Shown: positions 8,856 to 17,947 of the stretch, one piece after another | Layout: each line of letters starts with the position of its first letter | Position numbering within the stretch: the stretch's first letter is position 1 | Source: RBG-16-66-20 sp040752005 | GTDB taxonomy: Bacteria > Pseudomonadota > Gammaproteobacteria > Burkholderiales > SG8-39 | Assembly: GCA_040752005.1 (NCBI GenBank) | Contig: JBFMFX010000001.1 | Span: 124,001 to 188,000, forward strand | DNA: 64,000 bases | Reading direction: 5' to 3' | The notes under the pieces: model-generated | The model's input: the letters and a program-made list of their open reading frames with translations, nothing else | Database searches by the model: none | What the model was told of the DNA's origin: nothing | Made by a program: the position numbers and the translations under genes

Positions 8856-10151
8856 CTACGCCTGCCGGGGAAGCCACGTGGCGATCGCCGGAAAGAGCAT
8901 CAGCAGGCCGATGCGCACCACGTCCGCCGCGACGAAGGGCAGGATTCCGCGCGAGATCACTTCCAGCCGCAAGCCGCCGACGCTCTGCAGCACGAACAGG
9001 TTCATGCCGACCGGCGGGGTGATCATGCCGATCTCGGAAAGCGTCACCAGCAGCACGCCGAACCAGATCGGGTCGAAGCCGAACGACTTGACGAGCGGAT
9101 ACACCGCGCCCAGCGTGAGCAAGATCATGGACAGGCTGTCCATCAGGCATCCGAGCACGATGTAGAACGCACACAGCGCGAACATCACCACCCAGGGCGA
9201 AAGGCCGAGATCCTTGACCCACCGGATCATCGCCTGAGTGAGCCCGGTCGCGTCGAGGAAGAAGTTGAAGATCGCCGCCCCGATCAGGATGAGGAAGATC
9301 ATGGCGGTGGTGCTGGCGGTCTCGATCACGCCCGCGCGCAGGGTTTCGCGATCGAGGCGGCCGCCGAGGGCGGCGAGCAGGAGCGCGCCGAAGGCGCCGA
9401 CCGCCGCCGCCTCGGTGGGCGAGAACCAGCCGAGATACATGCCGCCGAGCACCGCCGCGAAGAGCAGCACCACCTGCCAGACTTCGGCAAGGCCCCGCAG
9501 CCGCTCGGCCCAAGTGTGCCGTTCGCTCGCCGGGCCCATCCGCGGGTTGCGCAGGGTGATCCAGCGCACCGCCGCCATGTACAGAGCGGTGCCAAGGATT
9601 CCGGGCAGGATGCCGGCCGTGAACAGGTCGCGGATCGAGTTCTCGGTCATCAGACCGTAGATCACGAACATGATCGAGGGCGGAATCATCACGCCAAGCG
9701 TGCCGCCGGCGGCGACCGAGGCCGAGGCGAGACGGTCGTCGTAGCCGTGCCGGCGCATCTCGGGCAGCGCGATGCGGCCGATGGTCGCGGCGGTGGCGAT
9801 CGAGGAGCCGCAGACGGCGCCGAACAGCGCGCTCGCGCCCACGGTCGCCATCGCGAGCCCCCCGCGCAGGTGGCCGATGAACGAGGCGACGAACCCATAG
9901 AGGCTCTTCGACAGTCCGCCGTGGCCAGCGAACACGCCCATCATGACGAACAGCGGCACGACCGAGAGGCTCACCGGAAACACCGCGTCGAAGGGGGCGC
10001 GGCCGAGCACGAATCCGATCGTGCCGAAGCCGTAGACCAGGCAATAGCCGAGCGCCCCGACGACCCCCATCGCAATGCCGACGGGCACGCGCAGGGCGAT
10101 CAGCGCGAGCACCGCGGCAAAGCCTGCGGCGCCGACCGCCGGACCTTCCAT
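8856..10151 (-). CDS. dctM: TRAP transporter large permease, DctM family
   Basis: A 431-residue inner-membrane protein with about 12 hydrophobic segments, the ion-coupled transport subunit of a tripartite ATP-independent periplasmic transporter. Family signatures include FGAVCGSSIATAATIG and GGTLGVMIPPSI in the first half and SEIGMITPPVGMN near the end. The ATG shares one base with the stop of the small permease gene. Transport is driven by a Na+ or H+ gradient, with substrate delivered by the DctP-type binding protein encoded upstream. Confidence 0.95.
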   Translation of the reverse strand: MEGPAVGAAGFAAVLALIALRVPVGIAMGVVGALGYCLVYGFGTIGFVLGRAPFDAVFPVSLSVVPLFVMMGVFAGHGGLSKSLYGFVASFIGHLRGGLAMATVGASALFGAVCGSSIATAATIGRIALPEMRRHGYDDRLASASVAAGGTLGVMIPPSIMFVIYGLMTENSIRDLFTAGILPGILGTALYMAAVRWITLRNPRMGPASERHTWAERLRGLAEVWQVVLLFAAVLGGMYLGWFSPTEAAAVGAFGALLLAALGGRLDRETLRAGVIETASTTAMIFLILIGAAIFNFFLDATGLTQAMIRWVKDLGLSPWVVMFALCAFYIVLGCLMDSLSMILLTLGAVYPLVKSFGFDPIWFGVLLVTLSEIGMITPPVGMNLFVLQSVGGLRLEVISRGILPFVAADVVRIGLLMLFPAIATWLPRQA

Positions 10152-10669
10152 CAGGCGCCCCGCGCGCGCACGGCCGCGCGCAGCGCCACCAGCAGCGCCG
10201 CGGCCGCGGAGGCCCCGAGCCCGGCGACGAGCGGCGCCCAGTACAGGATCATTGGCAGCCCCAGCGTCGCCGACCGGTCGCCCTGCACCCAGGCAAGGCG
10301 TGCCTGGGCGGCGCCGTACCAGGCGAGCGCGCCGACGAACGCCGCGGAAAGCACGCCGACCGCGACTTCGAGCAGCGCGAGCGCGCGCGGCGGCAGCCAG
10401 TCGGTGAGGAACTCGACGCCGACGTGCGCGCCGCGCAGAAACGCAAGCGGCATGGCGAGAAACACGCAGCCCATCACTGCGAGCTGCGTGAGGTCAATGG
10501 TGCCCAGGACCGAGACGCCGACGGTCTTTCGCCCGGCGATGTCGGCCATCAGGACGAGCACGCCGGCACCGAGGAGCGCGACGCCTGCATAGGCCATCGC
10601 GCGGGCGAGTTGCTCGGCCGCCAGCAGCGCCTGTGCGAGCGCGCGCGGCGCACCCGACGGGGCGGTCAT
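10151..10669 (-). CDS. dctQ: TRAP transporter small permease, DctQ family
   Basis: A 172-residue membrane protein with four hydrophobic helices, the expected topology of the DctQ subunit. The LGTIDLTQLAVMGCVFLAMPLA segment region around residues 55-76 and the following RGAHVGVEFL are typical of the family. It lies nine bases downstream of the binding-protein gene and overlaps dctM by one base, giving the usual DctP-Q-M order in transcription direction. Confidence 0.92.
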   Translation of the reverse strand: MTAPSGAPRALAQALLAAEQLARAMAYAGVALLGAGVLVLMADIAGRKTVGVSVLGTIDLTQLAVMGCVFLAMPLAFLRGAHVGVEFLTDWLPPRALALLEVAVGVLSAAFVGALAWYGAAQARLAWVQGDRSATLGLPMILYWAPLVAGLGASAAAALLVALRAAVRARGA

Positions 10670-10678
10670 CGCGCCGGT

Positions 10679-11689
10679 CTAGCGCGCGAAGCGCGCCACC
10701 GTCTTCAGCATCTCGTCGTAGATCGCGCGCGCGTTGGCGATGCCGGCCTTCTCCAGCTTCGCCAGCTCGCCGTCAATCACCGGCTTCAACTGCGCGCGCC
10801 ATTTCTCGCGCGTTTCCCTCGAAACCGGCACGATCTCATGGCCGAGCGGCTTGACCGCCTCCAGCCCAGCCTGGTCCCAGCGGTTCCACCAGCCGCCGAA
10901 CCTGTCCACCAGCGCCTGGCCGGTCGTCGCCTCGATCGCTTTTTGCACTTCCGGGGCGAGCGCCCTGAAGCGTGCCGGGTTCATCACGAGGTGGAAGCAC
11001 GCGGTATAGACGCGCGCATCGAGGTGGTACTTGAGCGCGTTCTCCAGGCGAAAGCCCTTGATCGCGTCCCACGGAAACACCGCGCCGTCAATGACGCCCT
11101 TTTCGAGGTTTTCGTACACCTGGCCCGGCGGCATGCCGACCGGCGTCGCGCCGAGATGCGCGAGCAGCGCCTGCGTCGGCAGGTTCGGGGCGCGCATGCG
11201 CAGGCCCTTGACGTCCTCGATCGTCTTCAGGGGCTTGGCGCGGGTGTGAAACAGGCCCGGGTTGTGGCAGTGGAGCGCCACGACCTTGAACTCTTTCCAG
11301 TCCTCGGCGAGCGCTCCCGGCAGCATCGCCCAGAGCGCCTTGCTCGCCGAGTCGGCGCTCTCGGCGACGAACGGAAACTCCATGATCGAAGTGCGCAGGT
11401 ACCGACCGCCGGGGATGCCGTTCAGGCCGAAGGCGAGGTCCACGACGCCCTGCTTCACCTGATCGGCTTGGTTCTCCACCTTGCCGAAGGGCGAGTTGCC
11501 GGCGAAGACGCGTACCGTCACCCTGCCGCCGGACATTTTCTCGATGTCCTTTCCGAGCGGCTCGAGCACGTCCACCACGAAGCCGTGCGTGGGCGGCACG
11601 AAGGTCGAGAACTTCAGTTCGGTCTGCGCCGCCGCCGAACCGGCTGCGCCGAGCGCGAGGGCGACGAGCGCCATCCATGGCTTTGGCAT
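10679..11689 (-). CDS. dctP: TRAP transporter periplasmic substrate-binding protein, DctP family
   Basis: A 336-residue exported protein with a signal peptide of about 22 residues ending AGSAAA before QTELKF. The body matches the DctP fold, including GLRMRAPNLP near residue 170, which carries the Arg that usually salt-bridges the carboxylate of the ligand. I chose the ATG at 11689, preceded by AAGGAGG; the open frame extends 41 codons further but would destroy the signal peptide. The ligand is presumably an organic acid. It lies 28 bases after the P450 stop. Confidence 0.93.
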   Translation of the reverse strand: MPKPWMALVALALGAAGSAAAQTELKFSTFVPPTHGFVVDVLEPLGKDIEKMSGGRVTVRVFAGNSPFGKVENQADQVKQGVVDLAFGLNGIPGGRYLRTSIMEFPFVAESADSASKALWAMLPGALAEDWKEFKVVALHCHNPGLFHTRAKPLKTIEDVKGLRMRAPNLPTQALLAHLGATPVGMPPGQVYENLEKGVIDGAVFPWDAIKGFRLENALKYHLDARVYTACFHLVMNPARFRALAPEVQKAIEATTGQALVDRFGGWWNRWDQAGLEAVKPLGHEIVPVSRETREKWRAQLKPVIDGELAKLEKAGIANARAIYDEMLKTVARFAR

Positions 11690-11717
11690 GAGTTTTCCTC
11701 CTTCGAGGTCGGGCCGA

Positions 11718-12920
11718 TTATAGGACACCGACGCGCACCGGCAGCCGGGCGAAACCGCGAAAGCGGATGCGCCGGTCGCGCTCGGGCTCGCCCGCCGGTT
11801 CGATGCGCGCAAAGCGCGCCAGCAGGCGCGAAAAAGCGATGCGGGCCTCCATGCGCGCCACGTTCATGCCGGAGCAGGCGTGATCGCCATGCCCGAACGC
11901 GACGTGGCGATTGGGCTTGCGCCCGACGTCGAAACGCTCCGGATCCGGAAACTGGCGCGGATCGCGGTTCGCCGCGCCGATGGCGATGGTGATCGAGGTG
12001 CCCGGCTCGAGCACGACGCCTCCGATCTGCATCGGCGCGACGAGCCGGCGGTTGTTGAGCTGGATCGGGCCCTCGTAGCGCAGCATCTCCTCGATGGCGG
12101 CGGGAAGCAGCGACGGATCGGCGCGCAGGCGCGCGAATTCCCCCGGGTGCGTCATGAGCAGCCACAGGCCGTTGCCGAGCAGGTTGGTGGTCGTCTCATG
12201 GCCGGCGTTGAGGAGGAAGACGCACTGGTGGTACAGCTCCTTTTCGCTCAGGCGCTCGCCGTCGGGCTCGCCCTGGATGAGCCGGGTGAGGACGTCGGTT
12301 TCCGGGTCGCCCGGCCTGCGGCGCCGCTCGGCGACCAGCTGCTCGAGATAGGCGAGGAATTCGCGCACCGCCCGGTTGCCGCGCGCAAGCATCTCGGGCG
12401 TGGGCTTCGGCTCCAGCGCCCCGAGGATCGCGAGCGACCAGCCGCGCAGCGGCCCGCGCTGCTCGCGCGGCACGGCGAGGAGATTTCCGATCACCTCGAC
12501 CGGAATCTTCGCCGCGAACTCGGCGATGTAGTCGAACTCGCCCAGCTCCGCCATGCGCGCAAGCAGCGCGTCCACCAGCCGCGCGACGTCCGCCTCCATG
12601 CGCGCGATCGCGCGCGGGGTGAGCGCGCCCATGATCAGGCGCCGCACCCGGGTGTGCAGCGGCGGATCGTTGAAGACGAGGCTCGTGGTGTGGTGCTCGT
12701 AGAGGGGCGAATCGCCGAACTTCGGCCGGAACTCGATCTTCTTGTCGGAACTGGCGCGCGCGGTGTCGCGATAGACCGCGACCACGTCGTCGTAGCGCGT
12801 GAGAAACACGCCGCCGTCAGCGAAGCGGTGCACCGGGTCCTCTTCGCGCAGCCGCGCGTAATGCGGGTAGGGGTCGTCTATGAAACCGGCCGGCGGTTGC
12901 GTCAGCTCGAACGCCATCAT
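11718..12920 (-). CDS. Cytochrome P450
   Basis: A 400-residue soluble class I bacterial P450. The I-helix oxygen-activation motif AGHETTTN is visible, as are the ExxR pair in EEMLR and the haem-thiolate loop FGHGDHACSGMN with axial Cys349. Redox partners (ferredoxin, ferredoxin reductase) are not encoded nearby, so generic partners must be used. It is the first gene of the same-strand series P450-dctP-dctQ-dctM-acyl-CoA dehydrogenases-hydratase, which suggests it hydroxylates the imported acid or a close relative. CYP family and substrate cannot be assigned from sequence reading alone. Confidence 0.95.
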   Translation of the reverse strand: MMAFELTQPPAGFIDDPYPHYARLREEDPVHRFADGGVFLTRYDDVVAVYRDTARASSDKKIEFRPKFGDSPLYEHHTTSLVFNDPPLHTRVRRLIMGALTPRAIARMEADVARLVDALLARMAELGEFDYIAEFAAKIPVEVIGNLLAVPREQRGPLRGWSLAILGALEPKPTPEMLARGNRAVREFLAYLEQLVAERRRRPGDPETDVLTRLIQGEPDGERLSEKELYHQCVFLLNAGHETTTNLLGNGLWLLMTHPGEFARLRADPSLLPAAIEEMLRYEGPIQLNNRRLVAPMQIGGVVLEPGTSITIAIGAANRDPRQFPDPERFDVGRKPNRHVAFGHGDHACSGMNVARMEARIAFSRLLARFARIEPAGEPERDRRIRFRGFARLPVRVGVL

Positions 12921-13013
12921 TCGGGCATACTACCGCGCCATGCCGCACCCACCCAAGGCCGGTTTCGCGCGCGCGATCGCCGACGCGAGCGCCCCGGGCC
13001 GGCACCGCGTCGC

Positions 13014-13724
13014 ATGAGCAGCGCACCGCGGCGTTCCTACCGCTACTACGAGTTCGTCATGGCGGCGTTCGTGACGGTGCTCGTGTGCTCGAACCTGATC
13101 GGGCCGGCGAAGATCGCGCAGGTGCAGGTGCCGCTCGCCGGCGCGCTCACCTTCGGCGCGGGGGTGCTGTTCTTTCCGGTGTCCTACGTCTTCGGCGACA
13201 TCCTCACCGAGGTGTACGGCTACGCGCGCGCGCGGCGCGTCATCTGGGCCGGGTTCGGGGCGCTCGGCTTCGCTTCGTTCATGGCGGCGGTGGTGGTGGC
13301 GCTTCCTCCGGCGCCCTTCTGGACGCACCAGGCAGCCTACGAGGTCGCGTTCGGCAACACCTGGCGCATCGTCGCCGCCTCCATGTTCGCCTATTTCTGC
13401 GGCGAGTTCGTCAACTCCTACGTGCTCGCCAAGATGAAGATCCTCACCGCCGGCCGGTGGCTGTGGACCCGCACCATCGGTTCGACGATCGCGGGCGAGG
13501 CGGTGGACTCGATGCTCTTCTATCCGCTTGCGTTCTACGGTGCCGGGATCATCCCGGACGACAAGCTCCCGGTGGTGATGCTCGCGCAGTTCGTCGGCAA
13601 GACGCTGGTCGAGGTGGTGTTCACGCCGGTGACTTACAAGGTGGTCGGTTTTCTCAAGCGCGCGGAGAACGAGGACTACTACGACCGCCACACCAACTTC
13701 AATCCCTTCGCGCTGAAGGTATAG
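13014..13724 (+). CDS. Queuosine precursor transporter (YhhQ/QueT-like, DUF165)
   Basis: A 236-residue integral membrane protein with about six hydrophobic segments. Diagnostic segments for the YhhQ family include FFPVSYVFGDILTEVYGY near residue 60 and TIAGEAVDSMLFYPLAF near residue 165. Family members import the queuosine precursors preQ0/preQ1 used to modify tRNA anticodons. The ATG at 13014 gives the expected N-terminus; no strong ribosome binding site is visible. It is transcribed divergently from the P450 gene across 93 bases and converges on a minus-strand gene with a six-base gap. Confidence 0.88.
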   Translation: MSSAPRRSYRYYEFVMAAFVTVLVCSNLIGPAKIAQVQVPLAGALTFGAGVLFFPVSYVFGDILTEVYGYARARRVIWAGFGALGFASFMAAVVVALPPAPFWTHQAAYEVAFGNTWRIVAASMFAYFCGEFVNSYVLAKMKILTAGRWLWTRTIGSTIAGEAVDSMLFYPLAFYGAGIIPDDKLPVVMLAQFVGKTLVEVVFTPVTYKVVGFLKRAENEDYYDRHTNFNPFALKV

Positions 13725-13730
13725 CGCCGG

Positions 13731-14291
13731 CTACGGGCGCAGCCGGCCGGCGCGCAGGGCTTCCAGCACGCGGCGCAGCATCGCGCGTGTCTCGCCCGGC
13801 ACGTCGTCCAGCAGGTATCGTCCCTCGACCTCGACGAAATACTGTCCGGCGAGATGCGCCGGCGCATCGCCCGCCGCCCGCAGCTCCCAGACCAGCAGCC
13901 GGTGCCGGCCGATCGCGAACTCGGCCACGAGCCGGTTGCCGGGGTCGAGGTACTGCGCGAACACGCGCTTGAACTCCTCGTCGCCCACCTCGCGGCGGTA
14001 TTGCTGCAGCACCTCGAAGCGGCGCCGGGGGGCGTTGGAGAGCACCGCCGCTTCCTCGAGGTCGCCGGTCGAGAGGTGCAGGTTGAGGAGCCGGGCGGAG
14101 TTGAGCGCGCTGTCGGGCGCAAGCGCGGCCGCGGGCGTGCGCACGTGCGCATCCGGCGCGTGGCGATACAGGACGTACTCGATGCGCCGCCCGTCCTCCA
14201 GCTCCAGCACGCGCGGCTCGCCCCCGGCCGCGCCGGCGGCCGAGGCGGCGAACGCCGCGGCCGCGAGCAGAAGGCGCGGGCGCGGCCTCAC
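13731..14291 (-). CDS. Secreted protein of unknown function
   Basis: I do not recognise this 186-residue protein. Starting from GTG at 14291 it has an Arg-containing n-region, a hydrophobic Leu/Ala core and an Ala-rich cleavage region near residue 22, so it should be exported. The mature part is charged, with no Cys, membrane helix or known motif. The GTG overlaps the stop of the indolepyruvate oxidoreductase gene as GTGA, which both supports the start and ties its expression to that enzyme. A longer open frame upstream is merely the oxidoreductase gene read in another frame. Confidence 0.7.
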   Translation of the reverse strand: MRPRPRLLLAAAAFAASAAGAAGGEPRVLELEDGRRIEYVLYRHAPDAHVRTPAAALAPDSALNSARLLNLHLSTGDLEEAAVLSNAPRRRFEVLQQYRREVGDEEFKRVFAQYLDPGNRLVAEFAIGRHRLLVWELRAAGDAPAHLAGQYFVEVEGRYLLDDVPGETRAMLRRVLEALRAGRLRP

Positions 14292-17200
14292 GCCGCGGCG
14301 CGCACCGGCCCGGCCCGGAAACGCGCGAGCAACTCTTCGCGGCGCGCGCGCGCGGCGGCAACCGCCTTCGCCTTGATATGGCCGAAGCCGCGGATCTCCT
14401 CGGGCAGCGAGGCGATCTCGACGGCGAGCGCGTGGTTGTCCCGCGCAAGTCCGGCGAGGAGAAGCTGGACCGTTTCCTCGTACTCGCGGATGAGTTCGCG
14501 CTCCATGCGCCGCTCGGCGGTCCAGCCGAAGGGGTCGAGCCACGTGCCGCGCAGCCCTTTCAGCTTCGCCAGCAGCCGGAACACCGCCATCATCCACGGA
14601 CCGAACTGCATCTTGCGCGACTCGCCGGTGCGTGGATCCGGCCGCGCCAGCAACGGCGGCGCGAGGTGGAACACCAGCCGGTAGTCGCCCTCGAACATCG
14701 CCTCGATTTTCTTCGCGAAATCGCCGCTCGCGTACAGGCGCGCCACCTCGTACTCGTCCTTGTAGGCGAGAAGCTTGGCGTAGGAGCGCGCCACCGCCTC
14801 GGCGAGCCTGCTGCCGCCAGTCCTTTCCTTCTCCGCCGCCGCGACGCGCTCGATGAACGCCTTGTAGCGGGCCGCATAGGCGGCATCCTGATACTCGGTG
14901 AGGAACTTCACACGGCGCGCCACCAGCTCGTCGAGGTTGCGCGAGAGGTGCTCGCCGATCGGGATCACCTCGGCCGGCCGCGCGATCCGGCGCACGCGTT
15001 CCAGATCCACCGCCGCGCGCCGGCCCCAGAGGAAGGAAGCGAGGTTGAACTCGACGGCGACGCCGTTCAACTCGATCGCGCGCTCGATCGCCGCGCGCGA
15101 AAGCGGCAGCCAGCCGCGTTGCCAGGCGAAGCCCAGCATGAACATGTTGGTCGCGATCGCGTCGCCCATGAGGGCGGTCGCGAGTTCCGCGGCCGGAACG
15201 AACTCGGCGTTCGCCTCGCCGCAGGCTTCCCGGATGTCGCGCGCCAGATCGGCTCCGGGCAGCCGCCAGTCCGGATTGCGCACGAAATCGGCGGTCGGCG
15301 TCACGGTGGCATTGATCACTGCGCGCGTCTTCCCGGGCGCCATCTTCGCGATCGCATCGCTCGTTGCGCTCACCACCAGGTCGCAGCCGAGCACGACCTT
15401 CGCCCCGCCGGTGTCGAGGCGCGCGGTGTGCAGGCGGGCGGCGTCAGCGGCGATCCGCACGTGCGACATCACCGCGCCGTATTTCTGGGCGAGACCCGAC
15501 ATGTCGAGCACCGTGACGCCCTTGCCCTCCAGATGCGCCGCCATCGCCAGGATCTGGCCGATGGTGATGACGCCGGTTCCGCCGATTCCGGTGACAAGGA
15601 TGCTGCAGGGCTCGGCCAGGTCCGCGGGCGCCGCCTCCGGCAGCGCCGGGAAATCGCCGGCGGCGATCGGGCTGCTCGTACCCTTGCGCAGCCGCCCACC
15701 CTCGACGGTGACGAAGCTCGGGCAAAAGCCCTTGACACAGGAAAAGTCCTTGTTGCACGAGGACTGGTTGATCGTGCGCTTTCTGCCGAACTCGGTCTCC
15801 AGCGGCTCGACCGAGAGGCAGTTGGACTTGACACTGCAATCGCCGCAGCCCTCGCAGACCATCTCGTTGATCACCGCACGCTTCGCGGGATCGGGATACG
15901 CGCCGCGCTTTCTGCGCCGGCGCTTTTCGGAGGCGCAGGTCTGGTCGTAGATGAGCGCGCTGACGCCCGGCTGCTCGCGCAGCCAGCGCTGCACCTCGTC
16001 CAGCTCGTCGCGATGGCGGATGGTCACCCCGGCCGCCCAGTTCGTGCCCGGCGGATACTTCTGCGGCTCGTCGGTCACCACCACGATCGGGCCGACGCCT
16101 TCGGCCGCGAGCTGGCGCGAGATCATCGGCGGATCGAGCGGGCCGTCCACATGCTGGCCGCCGGTCATCGCCACCGCGTCGTTGTAGAGGATCTTGTAGG
16201 TGATGTTCACCTTGGCCGCGACCGCGGCGCGGATCGCCAGCAGCCCGGAGTGGAAGTAGGTGCCGTCGCCGAGATTGGCGAAGATGTGTTTCTCGTCCGT
16301 GAACGGCGCCTGCCCGATCCAGGGTGCGCCCTCGCCGCCCATGTGCGTGAAGGTGGCCGTGTTGCGGTTCATCCACACCGCCATGAAATGGCAGCCGATG
16401 CCGGCAGTCGCCCGGCTGCCCTCCGGAACGCGGGTGGAGGTGTTGTGCGGGCACCCGGAGCAGAAGTAGGGCTGGCGCACGGCCGCGACGCGCGGCCGCG
16501 CGAGCGCCTTTTCCTTGAAATCGAGAAAGGCGAGCCGCTCGCGAAACTGCGAGCCGAGCGCGGCGGTCATGCCGAGCTTTTCCAGGCGCTGCGCGATCAC
16601 CCTGGCGACCATCGCGGGCGAGTGCTCGTAGTGCGCCGGCAGCAGCCACGTTCCGGCGGGCTGGCCGTCGGCGCGGCTCCATTCGCCGTTGTCGTCGAAC
16701 TTGCCCACGACGCGCGGGACGCGCACGCCTTCCTTCCAGTTGTACAGCTCTTCCTTGATCTGGTACTCGATCAGCTGGCGCTTTTCCTCGACGACGAGGA
16801 TTTCCTCCAGCCCTTCGGCAAAGCGGCGCGCGCCCTGGGGTTCCAGCGGCCAGCTCATCGCCACCTTATACACGCGCAGGCCGATGTCGCGCGCGACCCG
16901 CGCGTCAATGCCCAAGTCGGCGAGCGCCTGCATCACGTCGCCGAAGCTCTTGCCGGTGGTGACGATGCCCAGGCGCGCATGCGGCGAGTCGTACACGACG
17001 CGGTCAAGGCCGTTGGCGCGCGCATAGGCGAGCGCGGCGTACACCTTCCAGTCGAGTAGCCGCGCCTCCTGCTCGAGGATCCCGTCGGGCCAGCGGATGT
17101 TGAGCCCGCCGGGCGGCAGCGGAAAGTTCTCCGGCAGGCGCACTTCGACCCGGTCGGGGTCCACGATCACCGACGCCCCCGACTCGACCACGTCGGTGAC

Positions 17201-17824
17201 GCATTTGAACGCGATCCAGCAGCCGCAGTAGCGGCTCATCGCAAAGCCGTGCACGCCGAGGTCGAGATAGTCCTGGACGCTCGCCGGGTTGAGCACCGGG
17301 ATGAGGCACGCCTTGAAGATATGCTCGCTCTGGTGCGGCAGCGTCGAGGACTTGGCCGCATGGTCATCGCCCGCGAGCACCAGCACGCCGCCGTGTTTCG
17401 AGGTGCCGGCGGCGTTGGCGTGCTTGAACACGTCGCCGCAGCGGTCCACGCCCGGCCCCTTGCCGTACCACATCGCGAACACGCCGTCGTATTTCGCCCC
17501 CGGGAACATGCCCACCTGCTGCGTGCCCCAGATCGCGGTCGCCGCGAGGTCTTCGTTGACGCCCGGCTGGAACCGGATGTGGTGCGCTTCGAGGTGCTTC
17601 TGCGCGCGCCAGAGCGTCTGGTCGAGGCCGCCGAGCGGCGAGCCGCGGTAGCCGGAGATGAATCCGGCGGTGTTCAGGCCCGCCCGCGCATCGCGCTCGC
17701 GCTGAAGCAGCGCAAGACGCACCAGCGCCTGCGTACCGGTCAGAAAGACGCGGCCTTTCTCCAACGTGTACTTGTCTTCGAGGCTCGCCCGGGAGAGGGC
17801 GGCCGCGTCCACCGGAGCGTTCAT
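14288..17824 (-). CDS. Indolepyruvate:ferredoxin oxidoreductase, fused subunits
   Basis: A 1178-residue protein equal to a fusion of the IorA and IorB parts of 2-oxoacid:ferredoxin oxidoreductase. It oxidatively decarboxylates aryl-pyruvates (indolepyruvate, phenylpyruvate, 4-hydroxyphenylpyruvate) to aryl-acetyl-CoA, reducing ferredoxin. Visible features are the N-terminal pyrimidine-binding half with GYRGSPLGG, the thiamine diphosphate segment around GDGTYFHSG, Cys clusters CSGCPHN and CEGCGDCSVKSNC for iron-sulfur binding, and the gamma-type domain VTGIGGTGVITIGQ near residue 745. GGAGAC precedes the ATG. It lies 123 bases behind a same-strand LysR gene, its likely regulator. Confidence 0.93.
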   Translation of the reverse strand: MNAPVDAAALSRASLEDKYTLEKGRVFLTGTQALVRLALLQRERDARAGLNTAGFISGYRGSPLGGLDQTLWRAQKHLEAHHIRFQPGVNEDLAATAIWGTQQVGMFPGAKYDGVFAMWYGKGPGVDRCGDVFKHANAAGTSKHGGVLVLAGDDHAAKSSTLPHQSEHIFKACLIPVLNPASVQDYLDLGVHGFAMSRYCGCWIAFKCVTDVVESGASVIVDPDRVEVRLPENFPLPPGGLNIRWPDGILEQEARLLDWKVYAALAYARANGLDRVVYDSPHARLGIVTTGKSFGDVMQALADLGIDARVARDIGLRVYKVAMSWPLEPQGARRFAEGLEEILVVEEKRQLIEYQIKEELYNWKEGVRVPRVVGKFDDNGEWSRADGQPAGTWLLPAHYEHSPAMVARVIAQRLEKLGMTAALGSQFRERLAFLDFKEKALARPRVAAVRQPYFCSGCPHNTSTRVPEGSRATAGIGCHFMAVWMNRNTATFTHMGGEGAPWIGQAPFTDEKHIFANLGDGTYFHSGLLAIRAAVAAKVNITYKILYNDAVAMTGGQHVDGPLDPPMISRQLAAEGVGPIVVVTDEPQKYPPGTNWAAGVTIRHRDELDEVQRWLREQPGVSALIYDQTCASEKRRRRKRGAYPDPAKRAVINEMVCEGCGDCSVKSNCLSVEPLETEFGRKRTINQSSCNKDFSCVKGFCPSFVTVEGGRLRKGTSSPIAAGDFPALPEAAPADLAEPCSILVTGIGGTGVITIGQILAMAAHLEGKGVTVLDMSGLAQKYGAVMSHVRIAADAARLHTARLDTGGAKVVLGCDLVVSATSDAIAKMAPGKTRAVINATVTPTADFVRNPDWRLPGADLARDIREACGEANAEFVPAAELATALMGDAIATNMFMLGFAWQRGWLPLSRAAIERAIELNGVAVEFNLASFLWGRRAAVDLERVRRIARPAEVIPIGEHLSRNLDELVARRVKFLTEYQDAAYAARYKAFIERVAAAEKERTGGSRLAEAVARSYAKLLAYKDEYEVARLYASGDFAKKIEAMFEGDYRLVFHLAPPLLARPDPRTGESRKMQFGPWMMAVFRLLAKLKGLRGTWLDPFGWTAERRMERELIREYEETVQLLLAGLARDNHALAVEIASLPEEIRGFGHIKAKAVAAARARREELLARFRAGPVRAAA

Positions 17825-17947
17825 CGGGCGGTCTCCACAAAAATCGTGTTCGTGTGGGGCGCACGGCGCGCGCGGTAGCGCCGCCTGCGCGCCGCTTGCG
17901 CTGCCGGATCGTGTCCGGCGGCGCGCTCGAACCAGCTTAGCACAGGC

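Noticed and set aside
7821..10592. A plus-strand frame of 923 codons across the acyl-CoA dehydrogenase and TRAP genes
   Set aside because: It is antisense to five recognisable genes and its translation is a low-complexity charged sequence.
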